From the NCBI GenBank assembly GCA_021209875.1, contig JAGYVD010000005.1, positions 372,001 through 436,000 of the forward strand: a DNA stretch of 64,000 nt, given 5' to 3'. Shown here in pieces: positions 58,000 to 64,000 of this stretch (positions within the stretch are counted from its first letter, which is position 1; every line of letters begins with the position of its first letter). This stretch comes from Rosellinia necatrix (lineage: Eukaryota > Ascomycota > Sordariomycetes > Xylariales > Xylariaceae). The notes under the pieces are model-generated. The model worked only from the letters and a program-made list of their open reading frames with translations, did no database searches and was not told the origin of the DNA. The position numbers and the translations under genes were made by a program.

Positions 58000-60900
58000 A
58001 TAAAATACGCTTAGTTTTTTAACGTTTACGTATACTTAACTTTTAATACAACTTTTTTTTATATTTTAAGCAGCACTATTTATTAAAAAAAACAGAACTA
58101 TTAGCTTTTAAGCTTAGCTATTATTAACAAAATCTATTAATATTTATTAACTTATAAATTTAATTAATTAATCGATCTAATATATTTTACGTTAGCTTGT
58201 TAATTATTTTACTTTTATTAATACAAAAATAAAAATATAACAGCAGCTAAATCTAACTTTATATTATATTTTAAATAGTTTAAATTATTAGTTGTTTATA
58301 TATTACTGCATTTAATTATTAATATATTAAAATAATCTGTTATTTTTTTAAACTTTAATTATTTTAATACTAAAAGTTTAACAACTATAGTATTATAATT
58401 AATTATTTTTTAAACTTTAATTAATATTATATTTAAATAGTAGTAATTATATATTTTAAACGTAATTATTACTAGTTTTATTTTTTAAAAGCTTGTGTCA
58501 GGTTTTTAATAAGCACGCAGGTTTTAATATTATTTAATTATATTTTTACTTTATTTTTAATTTTAAAATTTAATTTTGTTTTAAAATATATATATAAATA
58601 TAAATTTATAAAACAGCTAATAATACTTATTAGTTTAATTATAAAATAATTTATATATATTTGTTTTATTACTAATTTATTTAATAATCGTTAATATATT
58701 AAAACATAAAACTAATTTAAAATTTTAACATTTAAAAATTTAAAATAGTCTTAATAATTAAAAATTTAACTTTAAAGCTTATAAAAACTAAAAAATCTCT
58801 AGCTTTAATATAATCTAATTTAAACTATTAGTTTTAAAATAATATAAAAAACGTTATTTTTGCTAATAAAACTTAAGTTTATTAAGCTAGCACTTTTTAA
58901 TTTATATAAAATTAAAAATTAAAACTATAAATATTAAATATTCCGCGTTAAAAAAAAAATATAGTTTAAAATAAGTTTAATAATAAGTTTAGATTAAGCA
59001 ACAACAAAAATTATAAGTTTATATTTTAAACTTGTTTAAAAATAATATAAAATTAACAAAAATTTAATAAAAACTTTAAAATTATTACTTAGTTTAAAGC
59101 TAAAAAGCAATATTTAATAATTATAATAATTTTTAATTTTTTAAAAAAATAAATAGTTTTAAAAACTATATTATTAAAAATATAAATAAATTATTATAAT
59201 AATAATAATCTAAATTATAAAATTAAAAGTTAAAATTTAAACTAAATAAACAAGCTTTTAAATTATTTATTCTAGCTATAAACTTTTTATAAAATTAATA
59301 CAACAAGTTAAAAAATAATATAATTAAAACAAAAAAACATACTAAAAATATTAAAGCAGCAAAAATAATCGATTAATTAATATAATAATTAAATAACGCT
59401 AAAATATCAGCCGACATAAAAACTTTAGTTTTTAAAATATTTTATCGCGCTGCTAATTAATTATTTAAAGCTACATTAAATACAACTAAATATATAGCAG
59501 CACTGCTTGTTTAACTTTAATATTTTAGTTATTAATATTTAACCGCAGCTATACTAGCACTAAAACTATTATTTAAATTATTTATTTTAGTACTTTTAAT
59601 AAAACTAGCATAAGTTTTAGTAGCATTAATACTTGTTATTTTAATAGTCTGCTTTAAAATATAAGCTGTATACTTATTAATAAAAACTTTGCTTATTAAA
59701 ACAGCACAGCAATATATAAAGTTCTCCACTTTATATTAGTTTAAATATAATATATTTATAACATTTTTTGCTATAACATTTTTAAAACTATAACATTTAA
59801 CAAGTAATAAAAACCTATTTAAACTATTTTTAATAAACAATAATTTTAACGATTTAAATAGCTTAAATATAAACAATAAAAAAAAAAATAAAAAAAAACC
59901 TTTAAAACAACTTTTTAATTAAAAAAGTTAAAATAGCAAAAATAATTATAAATATAAACAAAAAAATAATTAAAAAAAAAAACATTAAATATTTAATAGC
60001 TTTATTTTTTGTTATATAATAATTATATAAAACAAGCTAATATTAACTAGTTTAATTTAAATAAAAAAAACAAAAACAATATAAAAATAATAGCTAATAA
60101 AAATAAGCTTATTTTTACTAACGTATTTTATTTTATAAAAAAAGTTAATTTGTTTTTTAAAAATTTAAAAATAGCAGAGCAAAATATTTAATAAATCTTG
60201 ATTATATTTTAAACATTATTAAAAAAACCAGCAGTTTTATAATAAAACAATAAACTAACTACTAATAAATAATTTAAGCTTAAAATATAAAAATTAAACG
60301 TTATTTTAAATAAAATAACTATTTAATTTAATATATAATCTATTATAACAATAAAACGTTTTGTTTAAATTAAATTATTATTAAAAATATCGTATAATAA
60401 AATATTACTTTTATTACGTTTATATAAAAAAAATTAAAATATACTTAAGCTATAAAAACTTTAAACGCCAATAATAAAAATTAGCACAGTATTATAATTA
60501 CTATATAAACTAACATAAATTTTAAAATTAAATAATATTTTTTAACGCCTAATATAAAAAATATTTTAGTTAAATATATAATTTAAGTTGTTAAAATAAA
60601 GCTTTTTTTAATAGCAGCAGCAAAAAATAAATATCTGCAAATTAAAAAAAAAAATCTAACAATTAAAAAAATAAACGTTAAAAAAACGCAGATCAGAACA
60701 AAAATAAAAACAAAAAAAAATAGTATAATAAAAATAAAAAAAGCTGTAAGCTTAAATAAAAAAAAAATAACAAAAAAAAAAATAGCCGGAATAAACATAA
60801 AAATAAATATAATCGCTATTAAAAAAAACGCGTTAATATAGCTAAGTTAGACTTGTTAATATTAAACGTAATATTATTTTATATTTTATTTAGCTTTAAA

Positions 60901-63900
60901 TTAAATAATAATAAAATGTTTATTATAATTAATTATAGCTAATTATATAAATATTACGATTAAATGTTTAATTTAACGCGTAACTAGGGTTAATATATTG
61001 CGCGCTATACTAAATGTTTAGCTAAATATATTTAAAATATATTATTATTAATTAAATATATTTATAAGTAATATAATATATTATTTATATTATATAATAT
61101 ATTATTTTAATATTTATATAAATATAATTATTTTAATATTATATTAAAAATTATATAAAAATTGTTTTTTTTAGCAGAACTAGTTAGAAATATAATAGCA
61201 GAAAAATTGTAAACTTTAAACAAAAAATAAATTAATTATACCGACGGTCTAAAAGCATTTAATAAGTTATATAACTTTAAAAAGCAGAAGCAAAAACAAT
61301 AATTTTTTATATTTTAAAATTATTATTAAAAATCTATAAATAATAAAAATATTATTATAAGCTTAAATATAGGTTATATTTATTTAATAATAATAAAACA
61401 GTTATTAAGCAAATTTAAACATATTTTTAAAAATAAACAGGCCAGATTTAAAAAAATTAAAAATAATCGAATTAAATATAAATAAAAAGCTATACTAAAA
61501 TTTTATATATTAAATAACAACGATTATAAATTTTTATAATTGCTAAAATTTATAAACACAGCCTAAGTTATAAAAAAAAACAATATTAAAATATTATTAA
61601 AAATAACTTTTTAAATATTCGCGGAGTATTAATTAATTATAATTTAAATGCAGTTATTTTTATTAATATTAAAAATTTTAAAGTATTTTTTAAATGTTTT
61701 TAAAGCAAACTTATATGTTTATAAAATAACTTTAGCATAAAAGTTATTTTAACGCTTAAAACATTAATATTAATACTAGCTAAATATAAACTGTTATTTA
61801 AAAACAAAGATTTTATATTTAAACTATTATAAAAAATAATATAGCAGTTTTAATTAAATTTACAACTTTTTAAACATTATAGTTGCTAATCTGTTTTTAA
61901 AACTAAAACTATTTTTAAAAATATTTAAATAAATATAATTTAAAAACAATAATATTAAAAATTAAATATTAAAAATATATAAAATTTTTTTTAAAAGCTA
62001 TAATAATAACTACAAGCTTAGCAGCAGCTAAAGCTATAAATATAACTAATATATTACTAATTAATACCGGCCTATTATTTAACGCGTTTTTAAATATTTT
62101 ATTAATTATTAATTTTAATATTTTATATTTAAAAATAAAATATATATTTTAATAAGTTTAAATTGCTAAATATATATTTATTAACAGACTTTATATTAAT
62201 AATTTTTATTATTGCAGCTATTGCTTTTAATACGTATTAAAAGCGCAACGTAATTTAAAAGCTAGACTTAACTATAATAAAAACTAATATAATCGCTAAA
62301 ATAATTAACGCGTTAAAACAATACAATATTTTTTTAACAGGCTTTTTTTTTAATAAAGTTTTTAAAATAGCTAACGCGACTAGCATAACAGATATAATTA
62401 ACGCGATTTATATAATAAAAACGCCTGTAGCAAAAACAGGCAAATAGTTAGATAAACTGCTAAAGCTTAAAATCTAAAAGATCCTGTTAATATTAAATAT
62501 AAAAAAGCTTAATAAAAAAAATAAAATTAAAACTCTAAATAAATAATTTATTTATATAAAAAAGATATTATAACGCTAAAAATTTTTAAATTGTTATAAA
62601 AATATTTAATATTTAAAAAACTAGAGCATTATTAATATACCGTAGAAAAACAAATAAAAATTTTTAATTAATAATTAATAATAAATAAAACTAAATTTTT
62701 AATTATATTTTTTAACGCACGTAATTAAAAAGCAGTTAATATAATATTTAACAAGCTTTATAAACAAAATAAAATAAAATAAATCAACAGCTTTTTTTAT
62801 TTATATATTTAACTTTTATTATATAGCTTATATATAAAAAAACTATATTTATATCTAATAGTTAATTTATAAGTTTTAAATAAAATAGCTGTTTTAAATA
62901 ACTATTTATTGCTGTTATAATTTATAATTATTGCTTTAATTAAAAAAAAAAAATATTTAACTGTTATAAACACAACTGTTTTTTTTATTAATTTATAGTT
63001 TACCCTATTATTAAAACTAATTTATAATAATAAGTTTTTAAAACTAAAACAATTAATAATAGCTTTAATAAGATTTTATAACATGCTTACATATATTTAA
63101 CGTTTTATAAATAAATTACTTTGTTTTTACAAGCATTATTATAAAGCTTTTATTAATAATATTATTATTTTTTAAATATTAAAACAGATTATTTAGCTTA
63201 TTTACGCAATATTTTACGCTGTTTAATAAAAAAATTTTTTATCGCTTAAAAAAACTTTTATTGCATATTTTTTTATTAAACTATTAAGCTTTTAAATAAA
63301 CGCTTTAAGTTTATTAATAATAAAAACAACTAGCAGCATTTAAAAACTTTAAATTTTTTAACTAGTTAAAAGTTTTAAAATAATACTTAAAAAATACAGG
63401 ATTTTTTATATATTGTTATTATATTATATTAAAATTGCAGAACTTTTATAAAAATATAAAATAGAATTATTTAATAAAAACGTAAAATAAAACAATATAA
63501 AATTAATAATTATAGCAAACGCTAAATATATTATCGGTTTATATATTTTAAACTAACTATAATTAAAATAAAATTATTTAAAGCTTTTAAAACTTGATTT
63601 ATTTATATATTATATTTTATTATTATAATTTTATAAAAATATTATATATATAAATAAATAGCTTGTTAAAAAAGCTTTAAAATAATATTATTTTATATTA
63701 AAAATAAATATATATAAAAACTAGGATTAATAATTTTAAATATATAAATATTGCTAGTAATATTTTTAAGTTGTTATATATTATAACTAAAAATAAAATA
63801 TAAACTTTTAAGCTAAAAATAGCTTATATAATATAAACATATTAACGTCTGCAAACTATAATTAAAGCTTTAACTAATTTAATAGTTTTTTTTACTAATT

Positions 63901-64000
63901 ATTTAACAATAAAAACATATTAAACTAAATTAAGCTTAACAGTAGATCTATTAACTATATAAACAAACGTTTAATTAACGCGTTTATATATTTATTATAA
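58000..64000. other. AT-rich DNA without recognisable content
   Basis: Six kilobases with TA-rich composition. Short frames such as 59532-59729 and 60583-60798 (minus) are biased to Phe, Ile, Lys and Asn by base composition and show no motif. Probably mutated transposon bodies, but no family can be told by eye. Confidence 0.6.

Larger units (their letters stand above)
50160..64000. repeat. RIP-mutated AT-rich block
   Basis: Nearly 14 kb dominated by A and T, full of TA and AGCT/AAGCTT words. The remaining C sits mainly before T or G and hardly ever before A, as expected when CpA has been converted to TpA on both strands. No frame longer than about 80 codons and no recognisable protein remains. 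A few moderate-GC islands stand out (LTR-like elements below; 55920-56040, 56200-56330 and 57755-57870). It continues past the window end. Likely a heterochromatic AT-isochore built from dead transposons; a centromere-type region is an alternative. Confidence 0.85.

Noticed and set aside
60583..60798. 71-codon minus frame rich in Phe and Ile as a membrane protein
   Set aside because: Composition is what random AT-rich DNA yields; surroundings are all mutated.

Overview
The window comes from a filamentous ascomycete (Pezizomycotina, probably Sordariomycetes). Genes carry short GT-AG introns of roughly 45-180 bp. There is a class II hydrophobin, a GH71 alpha-1,3-glucanase and two NLR-type STAND genes. 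The last 14.5 kb is an extremely AT-rich block whose surviving C residues sit mostly in CpT/CpG rather than CpA, the footprint of repeat-induced point mutation (RIP). I cannot name the species.

Layout. 1-1946: 3' part of a six-intron MFS transporter. 4.4-16.2 kb: a sparse region of surface and secretion genes, namely a class II hydrophobin, an alpha/beta hydrolase, a small gene that looks frameshifted, tRNA-Val(AAC), a Cys-containing secreted protein, a GH71 glucanase (minus strand) with two apparent frame breaks, and a secreted I9-type protease inhibitor. 18.56-25.62 kb: a very large NLR-like gene with an alpha/beta-hydrolase-like N-terminus, a NACHT-like module whose Walker motifs are degenerate, a long ankyrin array and a C-terminal SPRY domain. 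25.6-30 kb: mostly noncoding, with a GC-rich patch. 30-43.3 kb: housekeeping cluster with a Hook-family dynein adaptor, adenylate kinase, the 26S proteasome subunit Rpn8, a SWIM zinc-finger protein (Sws1/Shu2-like) and a domesticated single-copy reverse transcriptase of the rvt family. 44.3-44.9 kb: frameshifted relic of an AAA+ ATPase. 45.75-49.43 kb: a NACHT-ankyrin NLR with intact Walker motifs and near-identical 102-bp ankyrin repeats, frameshifted in its last repeat. 49.5-64 kb: RIP-mutated block with no recognisable coding sequence, into which several LTR-like sequences were inserted; three keep exact 5-bp target-site duplications and little RIP damage.

How the parts relate. The two NLR-type genes fit fungal non-self recognition: one keeps ATP-binding motifs and homogenised repeats, while the other seems to have lost the catalytic residues of both N-terminal modules and gained a SPRY domain. 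The ankyrin NLR lies immediately against the RIP block, so internal repeats and a repeat-targeting mutator meet at one boundary. The rvt gene is a cellular, non-mobile reverse transcriptase and sits beside a SWIM-domain recombination-type protein in the same orientation. Several introns here are multiples of three and stop-free, and one 560-bp intron of the Hook gene is open for 489 bp, so intron retention could create alternative proteins.

All calls come from reading the sequence by eye. Exon borders were chosen by GT-AG signals, reading-frame continuity and remembered family patterns, with no database search. Total coding lengths that divide by three support the models of the MFS, hydrophobin, I9 inhibitor, Hook, Adk, Rpn8 and rvt genes.
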